A stretch of DNA of 64,000 nucleotides from Hedera helix (taxonomy: Eukaryota; Streptophyta; Magnoliopsida; Apiales; Araliaceae): assembly GCA_947179155.2 (NCBI GenBank), contig OX359275.1, forward strand, positions 5,955,501 through 6,019,500, in the 5' to 3' direction. The translations under genes were made by a program, and so were the position numbers. This document shows, in pieces, positions 45,801-58,500 of the stretch (position 1 is the first letter of the stretch; each line of letters begins with the position of its first letter). The notes beneath the pieces were generated by a model. That model was given only the letters and a program-made list of their open reading frames with translations. It ran no database searches and was not told the DNA's origin.

Positions 45801-48800
45801 TATTACATAAGTATCACCATTTATATAATTTGAAGTTGGTACAAGTTCAAAAAATTGCAACTATAATAAAATTATCCATTTTGACTTGATCTTGTTCACT
45901 TCTTGTTGTGATTTGATATGCCACAAGCCTACAACCTGCATTATGAATATGGTAAATCATTAGAAAAATAAATATATCAATATTCATATAAATATTAACT
46001 ATATATAATTTACATTATTAACGACTTGTCGACTTGTTTTGATGTTTTGTAATGATACATTAAGGTGACGTGGGCTATTTATGTCTTTTATGACCTTGAT
46101 TATAATAATATATTATTTTATGATTTTATTAGCATTTTTTATAATTTTTTGGGGACTTTTAGGTTTTCAAATCGAGGCTTACGCCTCGCTCCGCCTTGAG
46201 GCTTACGCCTCGCCTCGTCCGGGAAAAAACGCCTCGTACCGCTTTTAGCTTTTTCAAACATTGGTTAACTCAAACATAAATCAATAAATATTTTGAATAT
46301 TCACCGTAAGAATAATTACTCACTGGTGGAATAATTTTTCTCCTCTCTCTTTAATTTTAGTTAAGTAAAAACACGTGACCTAAATAACTCTTACTACTAA
46401 ATAACCTCAGACACGCACTAAAGATTTAATTTAATAGCAGTGTTAAGAATAAGAGAGATCGTTGAAGTTAAACAACACAAGCACACACAATTGCATTTAA
46501 GTTAGTCAAATATTCTTCCTAAGATATAATAAACTTTTGATCTGCAAAACAATTATTAATCTTAGTTGTTTTACAAATTAAAGTGACCAAACAATTACGA
46601 ATTTGATATTTAATTTAGCAATAGATTAATGCGAATAATAAACTAGTAGACCTCCTAGCAATTAAACGAATCAATTATAAAAATTAGACACAGAAGAATA
46701 TTCAATACTCAAAATATAAATTGAACAATTAAAATCAATTAGATGTCACAGTGCATAAATTATGATGGCTTCCTATAATTTAAACAAAGAACAAAAATTT
46801 AGCCAGACATAATAGAAGAATAAATTTTAGATAAAAGAGAGTACAAGAGATAAGAATTAGAATACAAATTATATAATTTTCCTAATCCTAATAGGAATTA
46901 GAATACAAATTAAATAAATTAATAATTAAAATTTCTATTTTAATCCTTTTCCAAATATACTAAGGATTCTTTAATTTATTTCTTACTAGAACCCACACGA
47001 AAAGAAAAACAACTGCTGCCATACCATGCTCTGCATATCCAATTAACCAATGCATCATGGGACCCGTGCGTAATAACAAGCTCGCCTTTTAATTTCTAAT
47101 GTTGGGCAACATAGTGGGAAAAACAAGCAGATTGCTACACATGTTACCGTTATCGCCTAAGACCCACTAACTAATAAAAAAAGAAAAACCAAGCTGCAGT
47201 CGCCTTGCATGATCTGCTCACCACGTGCCTGTTGCTTCCTTCAATATGCCCTCACGCTCATTGTGCCATGCAGCCCCATACTTCATTCCAAAATGACGTC
47301 GAATCGCGCCTACTTATTCCTCAGCTCCTCACGCCATGCGCCTAAGTCATTTGATCTCGGACGGCACTGTTTGATCCATTCCATGCATGTTGTTACTAAT
47401 TGAACCGTGCCTTGCACGCCAGTCCTGCTTAAATTACGACTCTGCCATCCAACTCTAGTTATGTACCGTTTTGCCATCATGCTTCCTTTTTTCTACAAAA
47501 ATAAAATAAAAATAATATAAAAACAATAAAAATGCCTAAAATTATATAAATTACTTACAATACTAAAAAGGCTTAAAAACTCCAAATAATTAAGTATAAA
47601 ATTACCTAATAAATAAATATAAAATATACTTATCAAATATGAAATCCTGGTGTGGAGTCTTTTATAGTGTGTTGTTCACTCATTTTGCTGGTAATAGGGT
47701 GATCATAATGCAATTTGGTGCAGTTTTGAACACCATCACAATGTTGATATTGTTATTTTGGCAACTGTACTCACTCTCAATCCTGTTGGTTTAGTTGAAA
47801 CTGGATGTTGTGGTTTCAAATCGGTTCAAATGGGAGGGGAAGGGGTAGGGGATCGATCCAAATTATGTGTAAAATCTATGAATTTGACCTAGACAAATTA
47901 GACAAGAACAATCTTAGAATCTCCAGCACTTCGTCCTATTACAACATGACAAAGACTCAAAAGAACGAGAATTTTGATCAGAACATACTGATTGAGACTG
48001 AACACACTGATTAAGACCGAACACAATTGTCCGAATATTGATATACAACTTGATCCGAAATATGACGCATGGGTTGTGATGTGATAAAATTATGTACTAC
48101 AATTGCACAGTGTCTATTGAAAAACTGACAAATACAGGTCGAACTACAGAGATTAGATTAACTATCAAATTTTTAATTTATATTCCAGACAAATTAGAAA
48201 TAAAAATGATAGAGATGATTGATTAACTAAATAATGCAAATTAATAATGAAAATTAGTAATGAGGAAAACTACCTAAGAATCTGAATCCACTAAATACTA
48301 ATATAATAATTAAGTTCCTCTTTTCCTGAATTAATTTTCAATTTAGTTTTTCCTTCTCTTTAAAAATAATGATTCATATAATTAATATGAGCAAACATAA
48401 GTTATGAAAAATTCACAGATTAATTATAATTTATCAAAACTTCGTAATTAATATAAGAACCATAACGAATTTTGTGCAAAGGTAAAAATGAAGGAGTAAA
48501 CAATTAGGCATTAATATCGGAATGGAAAGAAAATATTAATATGTTATTACCTAGTATTATCATCTTCTTAGGTATTAAAAATTTAGTTATCTGTGCAATT
48601 TAAAATGAAAACAAAACTAATTTTTTTTACTAGCATGGATTTAAAATTTGTAGTAGATCAACTTAATTACTTGACAAACAAGAAGATAAAAAAATAATAA
48701 TAATAAATAACTTAAAGAAATCTAGATGTAAAGAACTAATAATTAAATAAATAAAATACTAACTATCAGAAGTGTCCTAACAATCAAAAGAATCAATCAT

Positions 48801-50349
48801 TCATATAATAATAAATTGAGGAAATATATTCCATGTCTATAGCAAGCTTCAGGCTTTTGAAGTAGATGAATAAACAAATGAGGATCATAAATTGGAAACA
48901 ACTTCTCTTTTTCTCTCTCAGTACGAAGCTAAGAAGAAAATAAAAACTGAAAATATCCCCCACTTCTTCCCAACGGTGGATGGTGGTGAAGGAGAAATAT
49001 AAAAATAAAAAGTCACCCCCTCTCCCTAAAGCGAAAAACCTATTTATAGGAAAAATAAATTGTAAACTAATTTAAGGTGCATTTAACTTGGCTAATTTTT
49101 CCTCAATCATCTAGATAAAATCAAACTCTTTATCTGTATTTTCAAATTGATTCCAACTCCATCATGATAATCTTTTTAAGTCCATTTCAATCTTCAAAAG
49201 CCGGAACAATTATCCTTTACTTGATCAAAAGATAAATAAAACATTATCTCCTACAAAACAAAATAAAATGTATTAGTTAAATAAAATAAACATATAAAAT
49301 AATAAAGACGAGAATATTAAAATGCATAATTAATGTGTATATCATGTTATAACCATAGAGAATGGATTTTGAAGATCAAAAATTCCAAAATAATTTCAAC
49401 CTTTATAACTATGTATAATTATAATAGATAGAAATATAAGCAGTGCATGAACCTAAGTAAGTACTCCCTCCTTCCCACATTGTTTGCAGCACTACATTTA
49501 GTGTTTGGCATGGATATTAAGACACATCGAAAGTACATCTGAACATAATATTCCTAAAATAATTGTTATATAACTAAATATAAAAATATAATATTTAACT
49601 ATGCTTTTGATGTGTCTTATGTAAATAATGTAGGACAAAGAGTATAAATTTTAGAATGAACTGAATATTAAATTTGTTTATATAATGCCTAAGCTCACTC
49701 CACTATGAGTTCCAAAATTTCCCTTTCATTGTTATCATGCCTTTCGTTAGTTGCAGTTCGTCTCAAAGCTAAATTTTACACGTGTCACAGTCATGCTTTC
49801 TATCTTATCCGTTACTTTTGTTTAGGCATTTGTATGTTTATCTGTATGTACGTAGCCATATTCTGCATATATTGTAAAATTGTTCAATGCGATCATCTAT
49901 GATTATTCTGTGTACAAAATTGCACTATATACCCATGTACTGGAAGTTGATAAATAGAAGTTTTTCTGTTTCCAGGGATTCGTTCATATCATGCATCACT
50001 TGGTAGATTTCGTAGCACTTTTCATTGTACTGACTGTTGATCTTTGATTTACTTTCTAAATTTGAGTCTTCTTTCCCTCTCTTGTTTTTACAAGTTTTGG
50101 GGGATCATCATGTGGTACAGATTATGTCGTTAACTTCATGACTTTTACATTGAACATAATAACCCCACTGCTATACTTGGATATAATATTTGATACTGGT
50201 TTTTTCTTTGCTGAAATATTTGACACTACTTTGGGCAGGGCATTATGTTATGTCTGCTGGTCATTAGCGGCTCATTTGTATTCTTCAGACGAAAGGGAAC
50301 TGTCGCTGTGTCAGGAGCAGTGAGAGTTTCAACTAATTCTAGGTTTTAA
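42822..50349 (+). CDS. Secreted/type I membrane protein, 4 exons, 210 aa
   Basis: Exons are 42822-42904, 43044-43176, 43936-44241 and 50239-50349; frames join as phases 2, 0 and 0. Exon 1 encodes a signal peptide (MASSVMVILLFNAIVLSASS). Exons 2-3 give a Cys-containing luminal domain (FECSPSGPCLPCLYSEK, KYRCSETGYRIPLRCV, YRSCIPA). Exon 4 gives one membrane helix (GIMLCLLVISGSFVFF) followed by RRK and a short cytosolic tail ending TNSRF. The length and Cys pattern recall a conserved plant family annotated only as transmembrane protein; function unknown. Exon 2's acceptor (ACGAG|A) is weak and is chosen because it alone restores the frame. Intron 3 is 5997 bp because of nested transposons. Expression probably depends on correct removal of that intron. 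Confidence 0.85.
44581..47635. mobile_element. Solo LTR (gypsy/LARD-like) in intron 3, split by a hAT element
   Basis: Edges TGGTGTGCTGTCGCAGG ... AAAATATACTTATCA, with AATAT duplicated at 44576-44580 and 47636-47640. Near the left end ATCGATCACACAGAGAATG is a motif I know from such LTRs. Without the nested insertion it is 1644 bp. No coding and no PBS seen, so a solo LTR is the best reading. Confidence 0.75.
44861..46263. mobile_element. Non-autonomous hAT-like element, 1403 bp, nested in the LTR
   Basis: The ends are TATTGTTCGAAATAGC and the complement of CAATGTTTGAAAAAGC, with GTTAACTC repeated at 44853-44860 and 46264-46271 (perfect 8 bp). Both subterminal zones carry repeated GAGGCTTACGCCTC palindromic words; the core is AT-rich. 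No transposase frame. Confidence 0.87.
48080..49344. mobile_element. Possible second LTR remnant in intron 3
   Basis: It begins around TGATGTGATAAAATTATG and contains AACTACAGAGATTAG, resembling the CACAGAGAATG region of the LTR at 44581. It ends near TTAATGTGTATATCA. No target duplication was found, so edges and class are uncertain. Confidence 0.4.
49462..49646. mobile_element. Stowaway-type MITE in intron 3, 185 bp
   Basis: TACTCCCTCCTTCCCACATT at the left matches the complement of the right end (TACTCTTTGTCCTACATT). TA flanks each side. This is the classical plant Stowaway terminus. Confidence 0.8.
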
Positions 50350-51327
50350 TTTCAAATTCAATAGATTTGGTCTCTCATGTAATCTTCTGCATCTCCTCTT
50401 TATATCCAAATGTACCTCAAAGCTATATAGACCGATGGGTTTACAATTTACTAGTGGTAATATTAACCAGCGTAAGCTGCTTAATGAGCATTATCAGCAA
50501 CCAAATGGGCATGCAGATTGATTAAAGATTCTTTATTCCATTAGTTTCTGCTACAAGTAGTACTTATTGGACCAAAACTTGCGTGACAGTCCTGTCACAG
50601 ACAACCAAAAAACATTCATTCACAAATAGTCTTTCCAGTTCTGGTGAACACTACAGCTGAAATTAGTCGACGCGAATCACATCTATACAAGTTGAGCAGT
50701 AGACAATATGTTATATAGTGTGAATCTATACAAGTTGAGCAGTAGACAATATGTTATATAGCTCATGTTATTGAGCCAACAAATCGATACCCAATAGATA
50801 ACATTATGTTAAATGCCGCCGCACGCATGGCATAGTGATACTCTACTACCCAAGTCAATGTAAAGATGATCAAACTAGGAACCACCAAACGGAAAACATA
50901 TATATGTATTTTTTTTTGAAAAAATATATATAAGAAAAAGAGAAGGAAGGAAGGCTACCTCTTAGACACGATCAAAATCTATATATTTATTACTAATAAT
51001 TGATTTTTTCACTCCGAACTTCAGAAGGATAACCAACAAACATCCAAGCTGAAAACTGCTTTCTACCTTATATTGTAAATTACAGAACAGAATATATCAT
51101 GTTTCTACTGCATCCCCCCTCCCCTACAGAAAATATACATGACAAAGGGCCTGCTGCCTTCAGTCAGTTCTCCAGTGAGTTTCTTGAACACAAAGTCGGC
51201 AGCAGAGCAACCTCCAAACGAAAGAATTGTGTTGGCAATGTCCCTCCAAACAACAAACTTGACTTTCAAGATGATTGACAGTGACATGAGGCAAGCGAGG
51301 ATTACAACAGCTGGCAGAGGATCAAGA
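50350..51327. other. Tail-to-tail intergenic region between membrane-protein and PP2A genes
   Basis: About 1 kb shared by the two 3' ends. It holds a 43-bp tandem duplication at 50681-50766 (ATCTATACAAGTTGAGCAGT twice). No other gene. Confidence 0.7.
50681..50766 (+). repeat. Two-copy 43-bp tandem duplication
   Basis: ATCTATACAAGTTGAGCAGT begins both units (50681 and 50724), each running through AGACAATATGTTATATAG; essentially identical. Confidence 0.95.
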
Positions 51328-54300
51328 TTATAAAAAATAATCAGGAGTCTTGCGGGTGGTGTCAGGCTCAATCTGCCGAGGCGCTGGATCAAACTGAAGG
51401 AAATTTTGGTCCATGTTCTCCCCAATTTCCAGAATTGCTGCCATATTTCCACAGCGGTAGCAGTAGTTTGGAGCACTAAATACCGTCACCACATTCTTTT
51501 CCTGAAATAAATGAAAAAGGGTATGAGAACCAAACTGATCAAGCAAATAAGATTACTTAGTCCTCAACCATCTCATTTGGGTTTACAAACCTGGCACCAA
51601 TTGTAACCTTCCATGACAAGCTGATGGGCTCTTGAAATCAGAGAAAGCCCATTAGTGTGGTTGAACTGAGCTGCTATATCTTGTCCAAAGGTATAGCCAG
51701 CTCCACGCGGAGATATTCCCCATCCACAGCGGTCATCTGGATCAGACCACAAAAGATCGCACATTGGTCCTTCATGTGGAACCTACCCATCCATACATAG
51801 AACATGTATGAATCAGAATAAGAGAACCAAATATACGAAATGTTTGTCTAATGTCAAACAAGAAAATAACCAGTACTTAATTATAACAAACTAACTTATA
51901 ATCAAATTAACTTTTTAAAAGAATCTACTGATAGTATAGGAGGGATACTAATAGCAGCTTAAAGAAAAGCACGTGATATATTTCCATCTTCCTTTGCAGC
52001 ATGAAAGGTCAAGGGGGAATCTAAAGAGTCGGGCCATTCATTTTATTGACATCCCAGGGCCACTTATGGAGCTACTACAGCAAGTGGATCCCCCATAGAT
52101 TTATAGCTTATGGCATGTTTCAAATTATTGAGCTACTACCACAAGGAGAAAGGATTTAGCAAAAGTAAAGTAATTAGGCTTAGCTGAAGATGGTAGAAAG
52201 GAAAACTAAAGGACACGTTAATATTTTGTTATTGGGATTACAACAGACTACATACAGTTGCACATGGCATCACAAGCCATATTAACCTCTCTTTTTTTGA
52301 GAAGTCAAACTATTTGGCTTCCAAACGCACAAATGTTAATGTACCTCTTGTATACGTTCCAATGCTCGAATATTATCTAGCGTATCCAACGATGGTGATA
52401 GTCCTCCATGCAAACAGAATATCTACAATGCAAAAATTTAACAGTGTTAAAAGTTGCCATGATAACAAATCCAACACCAAAGTTTGATTTAACTCAAACC
52501 TGACTCTCAATAAGTGCTGTAAGGGGTAGATAGTCAAAAAGGTCTGTGAAATACTTCCACACGTTCGCATTCCCATACTTCCTCAAGCATTCATCATAAA
52601 ATCCATACCTGATGATGGAAAAGAAAGGCATATGAATTATATATAATTAGAGGCTGGCAACAAGTGCAACAAAAAAATGAAAGTGAACATGTAAATTAGC
52701 CTTATAGCATAGCTGTGTTGACTAACACTATCCGTGTAACCAATACTGTAAGATCTAAGTTGTGGGAATTTTTTTTATTCCACATTTAGCAGAAAGCTCA
52801 TTATCAATTATCTAGGCTCAGATGCATGACTCCTTTATCCATATTCATGCTATTTAGATTTTCCCCCCCTTATAGTTCATCATCACAATTATACATGAAC
52901 ATAGAAATTTCAGCACCCTCAATCCCTTGAACTTTACTCCAGTTTTCCCTCAAAATGTGTGTATTCTAGCTGGCAGCTGCAAATAACCACAAAATCTGAA
53001 ATTCTGATTTATAATCCTTGTGTTTGTAATTTTCTATATCGATCAAGTATCTCAACTTAGTAAGCTCAATGATGGCACTTGACTTCAGGTGTTGTGAAAA
53101 AGAACACTTGACCAATACTGCAATACAAGAGCACTAGAACTAACGTATTCCTCAGTTTTAGCTTACCTCTAAAATACCACTCAAAAGAATCGAAAAATAC
53201 TGAACCAATTTAAGATTAATATTCAGAATGGAATTGGTAAGGCATGGAAAAATGTCAAGGCATCCCACCTATTCCAATCCAAAATTCTGTAGCATTAAAT
53301 TCCCCCCCCCCCCCCCCCCCCCCCCCCCCAAAAAAAAACAAACAAACGCACATACACAACACATTCACAAAAATCCCCCCACCCAGTGCTTGCTGCCTGG
53401 CAGGCAGGCAAACCTTTAAGGATCTCAGAGAACGTAGCAGTTATACATATTAATTATTATTAAGTCAGACAAATATCCTTGAATTCTTTTTTTAAAAAAA
53501 AATTCATGTGATTCACATCAGTATATAATATAACTTGCAATTTGAAGAACACAAGTAACTTATGAAAGACTACAAACATATTTGCTCTTAAAAAGATAAA
53601 AAAGGGTGTTGGGGTCGGGGTAGATTGACCAACAAAGATATTCAACCTATCATAATGATCGAACATGATAAGGTGAAGACCTTACACTTGAGTGATTTGC
53701 CGGCTTTCATGATTCCCTCTAAGAATTGTGAGTCTATCTCTATAACGAACTTTCAGAGCCACTAAGAGGGTGACAGTCTCCACTGAATAGTACCCACGAT
53801 CTGCATTTATCTAATATTGATTAAAAAGTGATAGAATACTCATCAACATAATGCATCAAACACTATTAGTCAAAAGGTAAAAGTAGCCAATGAGGAATAT
53901 ATCACTAACAGAGGGAAAAGAAGAAGATGAAATTAAATCAACCAGACCCAGCATGGACTGTAGCAACAGCTTCTATTATTTCCATCCAAGAAACACATTA
54001 AATAACTTCTAACTTTTCACATAACTTTGTTACAATAGAATCAAGCCATAGTTTAATCTAATCACTGTATGTATTAATATTGACAGAATAAGGCGAGTCT
54101 TATTGTCACTCAATGAATGTAGCAAGATCTTAAAAAGTTCTTGCAGGATATACAAAATCCCTTTCCCTGAACTTTTTTAGAGCCATTTATTTTGTTAATC
54201 GAGGACTGATAGGTCATTGCCCTACTATCCCACACTAACCCCTTTTAATCTTTTCAAAAACCGCTTTCTCCTTTAAGGTGTGAGCAGAGTCTTTTTGAAG

Positions 54301-57300
54301 TTGAACCATACTTGAGACTTGCTTATGCTATAGTCTTGAAAGTATAAACTTTTAAAGCATCATTACAAGACCTAAACTTACATTTAAGACTTGCTTATGC
54401 GTATAATTTTAGGTCTTGAAAGCATAAGCTTTTAAAGCATCATTACACTTCAAGAACCACACTACATTAAGGCATCTGGAAAGAAAAAAGTCATAAGTTC
54501 ATGTAATTATGTACTCTCTAAATCATAAATATAACCACAATGTTAAAGTTTTACTTTACATGGATAAACATAAAGCTCCAATATATTGCAAATTTCCATA
54601 TAATAGAAAGTTCAACTCATTGAAGTTTCAAAACTTAAAATAAGATTGATATGAAAAGACCTAATATTACAAGGTAAACGCATAAAACCTCTGGAGTATT
54701 AACTAGCATATGAAAAGACTTGTAACTTCTCTATACCACATGAAGAAAAGACACAGTACACGGTATTTTTCAAAGAGAGAAAGCATTAGTAACTAGGGGT
54801 GATAATCTTTATTGAATTGGCGTTAGGTATCAAATATAGAATTTTTATTTCCTTGATTTGTTTCAGGATACGTTTTTCTTATCGGATCATACTAAGTAGT
54901 ACTGTAGTACCTATAGAATAAGTTAAAAATATATTCATAAAAAACATAAATATTATCAAAATGAACTATTAACTATATACATATCACTAATTAAATGATA
55001 CTCCCTCTGTCTCAACTCTCAAATTAAAAGTCTCATTTTAACTTTTTTCGGTCAAATTGACAATTTTTAGAATTAATAATGAAGCATATATAAATAAGCT
55101 TTTAAGATTATAAAAATTATAGTTGATAGCAAATTCTATAGAATTCTTGGTTCAGTTCTTCACCTTAACGACAGAAAAAATGATTGATCAATTCCAATCC
55201 AAATATCTATAGAAAATCTTTGTAAAATAGATTAGAATCTTGCTAGGATTTCAACACGTGTAGATATAGAATTTAATTGAATTCAATGATCATTACGAAA
55301 AATTCAATTAAGATATTCTATGAAAGTATGATTTCTTCATAAAAAGTTTTATTCCACAATGTAATGATTCAAAACGAGTTTAATTTTTTAGTGAAGTCAC
55401 ACAGCCCAGTTTTTATTATTAGTTTATAAGTTTACCCAACTCAATGAATCCGTTGATTGAATCGCGGGATGAGTAGATGTTTATAATCTCTTAACCTAAA
55501 CTTTATCAACAATGATACAAAATTAGTTTTTAAAATGATCAATTTGAACAAAAAAAGTCAAAACGTGACTTTTAATTTGAGATGGAGGGAGTTCAAATGC
55601 CACCAAGTAACATGCCCTGATTCAAGTTCATATTCAAAATATGCAAAAAAAGTTAAAGAAACATGTTATTAGATTTCCAAACTCGTATCACTCGACAAGA
55701 AATCCAAAAACTAACTTCCTATACAAAAACCCCAGGGATAATAAAATCTAAATGAATGAACCTCAAAAGCAAAAATTAGTCGATCTGGAATAATATAGAG
55801 ATATTGGAACCTCTGGAGAATGGGGGAGGGGGGAGCCTTAATAATGTCGAACTCTCAATATAATACTGAATAGCCATGTGGATTCTTTTAGCAATAGTCC
55901 AAAGATATTATTTATAGCCGAAGGGGAAAAAAGCAAAAGGAAGTAACGACCATCCACGTGATACATGCATATTTCCAATACGTATGCATCTATAGCTTTG
56001 CCGTCTCGTATCATACAATACGTCATATGATACAAATAGCATATCATATGATATAAATAAACAAGGGAGTTAGTTCATATTACATTGTCTTTTTTATCCA
56101 GTAAAGATGTTTTGTTACTAAGATCATTCCCTAGAAATAGTAAGATTAACACTTTACCTCTTTCTCCTTTTTAGGTGCACGCAAGAAGTAATAATAAACT
56201 CTCTAATTACAACTAACCTAAAAGAGCAACTAAAATCATTGAAATTTATGTATTCAGTGTATTAAACAAATCAGATAATCAATCTCCCATAACAGTTAAT
56301 CACAAGTATCAAGTCAGTTAACGAAATTAAATCTCTTCAATAACTATCTGAAACCATGTCATATTATATTGGACATAACGATTGCTCTATCTAGTTCAAC
56401 CATATTCCCCCTACCACGTGTCACCTCTACCAATCCTCCCAAAAAGGCAGTTATCAGCTATCATTGGACAGAGACGTACCATGATTAACCAGCAACAATT
56501 GCTACACTATCCTAATCACAACAAAACTTTTGAATTTTGATAGAGTACTCCAATAATCCAACAATAGATATCAACATGTAAGGGACTGTTTATTTAGACT
56601 GAATGACTGAATCGGTCAGCCATTCAGTGCGTTTGAATGGGGCTAAATGACTGAATCGGTCAAATTTTTAGGCTAAATGACTAAGTTTAATTTTTTGGCC
56701 GAATGATTTAGTTCTAGCTGAATGAATTAAAAAAATTTATAAAAAATATTAAATATTATATTAAGTAATATTAAATAAATTTATAACAACTTTAAATTTT
56801 TTTAAATGGGTAAAATAGTAAAAATATGTTATTCAGATGTTTCAGACATGTCACTTATCAAACAACTTTTTCATTCAATATTCAGAAATCTATTTTATTC
56901 AACTCATTCAGATTACTTAAGCATTTAGAACTATTTCATTTAGTTTTTATCAAACACCCCCTAAGTCCACCTCGAATCCCCATTAAAACATTCATGGACA
57001 TCAACATCTAACAATATGCATATAACAACACCATCTACTTAGTTGCATTGAGATTCCAGACCATACATTTTTTAGTAGAAAACTAATGATATAGCAAGCT
57101 ACTGACATTACTATACCAAAAGTCTCCAAGGGACATCTTGACCATCAAGTCAAGGATTAACCTTTTAGTAGCTTACAAAAATTGAAAAAAAAAACACTAT
57201 TAATTAATACAAGTTCCATATTAGTAATTCAGAAGTAAAACTAAACACTACAATTTATGTTAGCAGATAAAGATAAAAAAAAATCGTCTTATTATTATGT

Positions 57301-57855
57301 ACTCTTTTTAAAGTCCGTGTTAATGAACTTATACAGAAACAAGTAAGCATGAAATATAAGTACACCGATTGTCATAATTAACAAACAACCTTCATCTTCA
57401 TTACAGAAATAATGTTAGTATGTACAAACGCACTGCTAAACCAATTAAGGTATTTTCTATATAGATTGGAGAAAACATTTATTCTCCATAATTCCGTACA
57501 AATTACATAATTAAAAACCAGAGTTCTAATAATTTCATATAATTTTAAAACACTTCAAACAAACCACAAAAGTATGAAAACAATAAATAAATAAAATCTC
57601 ACCCACGTAATCGCCCATGAAAAGATAATTAGTATCGGGAGCATTTCCACCTATCCGAAACAGCTCGATCAGATCGTAAAACTGTCCGTGAATATCACCG
57701 CACACCGTGACCGGACACTTCACTGGCTGCACATTCCATTCCTCTACGAGAATAGCCCTAGCTTGATCGCACAGCGTTTTCACATCCTCCTCTGTCAGAG
57801 GCTTGCACTCCATCAACTGTTCGATCTGCCTATCCAGATCCACGTGCGAAGGCAT
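51328..57855 (-). CDS. PP2A: Serine/threonine protein phosphatase PP2A catalytic subunit, 6 exons, 306 aa
   Basis: Exons (5' to 3' on the minus strand): 57855-57603, 53800-53686, 52608-52500, 52422-52345, 51782-51591, 51501-51328; all junctions are GT-AG and the frame sums to 306 codons plus TAA. Start MPSHVDLDRQIEQLMECKPL. Metal-binding motifs GDIHG (53-57), GDYVDRG (81-87, built across the exon 1/2 junction) and RGNHE (112-116) are intact. The C terminus is TPDYFL, the tail whose terminal Leu is methylated in PP2A. It dephosphorylates Ser/Thr as the catalytic part of the PP2A heterotrimer in cytosol and nucleus. The 306-residue length fits plant subfamily I (PP2A-1/2/5) rather than the 313-residue PP2A-3/4. 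Intron 1 is 3.8 kb and holds transposon-derived inserts. Confidence 0.97.
53301..53329. repeat. Poly(C) tract in PP2A intron 1-2 region
   Basis: About 29 consecutive C followed by eight or more A. It lies in intron 2 (53685-52609 on the minus strand), so it reads as poly(G) in the transcript. Length may be unreliable in assembly. Confidence 0.9.
54999..55592. mobile_element. Stowaway-like MITE in PP2A intron 1
   Basis: ACTCCCTCTGTCTCAACTCT and the complement of the right end (AACTCCCTCCATCTCAAATT) form arms that stay similar for about 60 bp (AATTAAAAGTC, TTTTTTCGGTCAAATTGA / TTTTTTTGTTCAAATTGA). It is unusually long (about 594 bp) with a different, non-repetitive middle. Confidence 0.65.
56578..56963. 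mobile_element. Possible hAT-like MITE in PP2A intron 1
   Basis: GTAAGGGACTGTTTATTTAG at the left and the complement of the right end (TTAGGGGGTGTTTGATAAAA) are similar, and both continue to (G/A)AATGA words. GACTGAATGACTGAATCGG words repeat near the left end. No target duplication found. Confidence 0.45.
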
Positions 57856-58500
57856 TATTTCTGGTACCTCTCTCCACTCCCTCTCCCCTCCCTTTGATCT
57901 GGAAACACGCTAAATCACAGATCCAAAATCGGACAACAAAATTTTCAACAAAAAAATCGGTTAGTTTTATGTACAAGATTTAAATTCGATTCAGCATCAG
58001 GAAAACAATCGGCTAGAAATTATTGTTTCTCTATTTTCATCACTTTCTAGTTTTGGGATTCATCTCCATTCATTCGATGATCCGAATCTCTTCCACTCAA
58101 AAAGTGCCAAAAAAATATTATAGATTTATTTATTACGCGTATATATGTATGTAATGCTGTAAAAAAAAAGTATAGAGAAAACAAGCGGAAGGTGGAATGG
58201 AAGAAGAGTGAAATGAAACTCAAATGAAGCCCAAATGAAAAGAAATGTGATGCAAATCTCTTTCTCTCTCCTCTCCCGGTGTCTTGTATAGTTGGGGATG
58301 TGTATTATTGTGCAGCTAGTATTATTTGTTTGTTCGCGTCAACGATATTCAAAGGAACCAAAAATTTCTTGCTCCGGTGGCTCCGCCGAGTCAAAATCAA
58401 TAAGGATTAACGACACGTGTCAAACATCTCCTCAGCATTCCTCCAACTCCTCCATGCGCTCTGGGCGCACAATAGCAATATGACGTCTAATGACCTTTTT
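57856..58500 (-). promoter_or_regulatory. Upstream region and leader of the PP2A gene
   Basis: The coding strand is purine-rich just upstream (complement of the CT-rich run at 58258-58276) and has a TATA-like ATATATACGCG (complement of 58136-58146) about 285 bp before the ATG. Plant leader-like composition; no specific element assigned. Confidence 0.4.

Noticed and set aside
47209..47403. 64-codon Cys-rich frame in intron 3
   Set aside because: Lies in the LTR body; no signal peptide pattern or context of a real peptide gene.
48080..49344. Tried to define an LTR with TSD here
   Set aside because: No matching 5-bp direct repeat was found at plausible edges, so it is kept only as a low-confidence remnant.
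53228..53453. Proline-rich frames in a PP2A intron
   Set aside because: Created by translation of the poly(C) tract.
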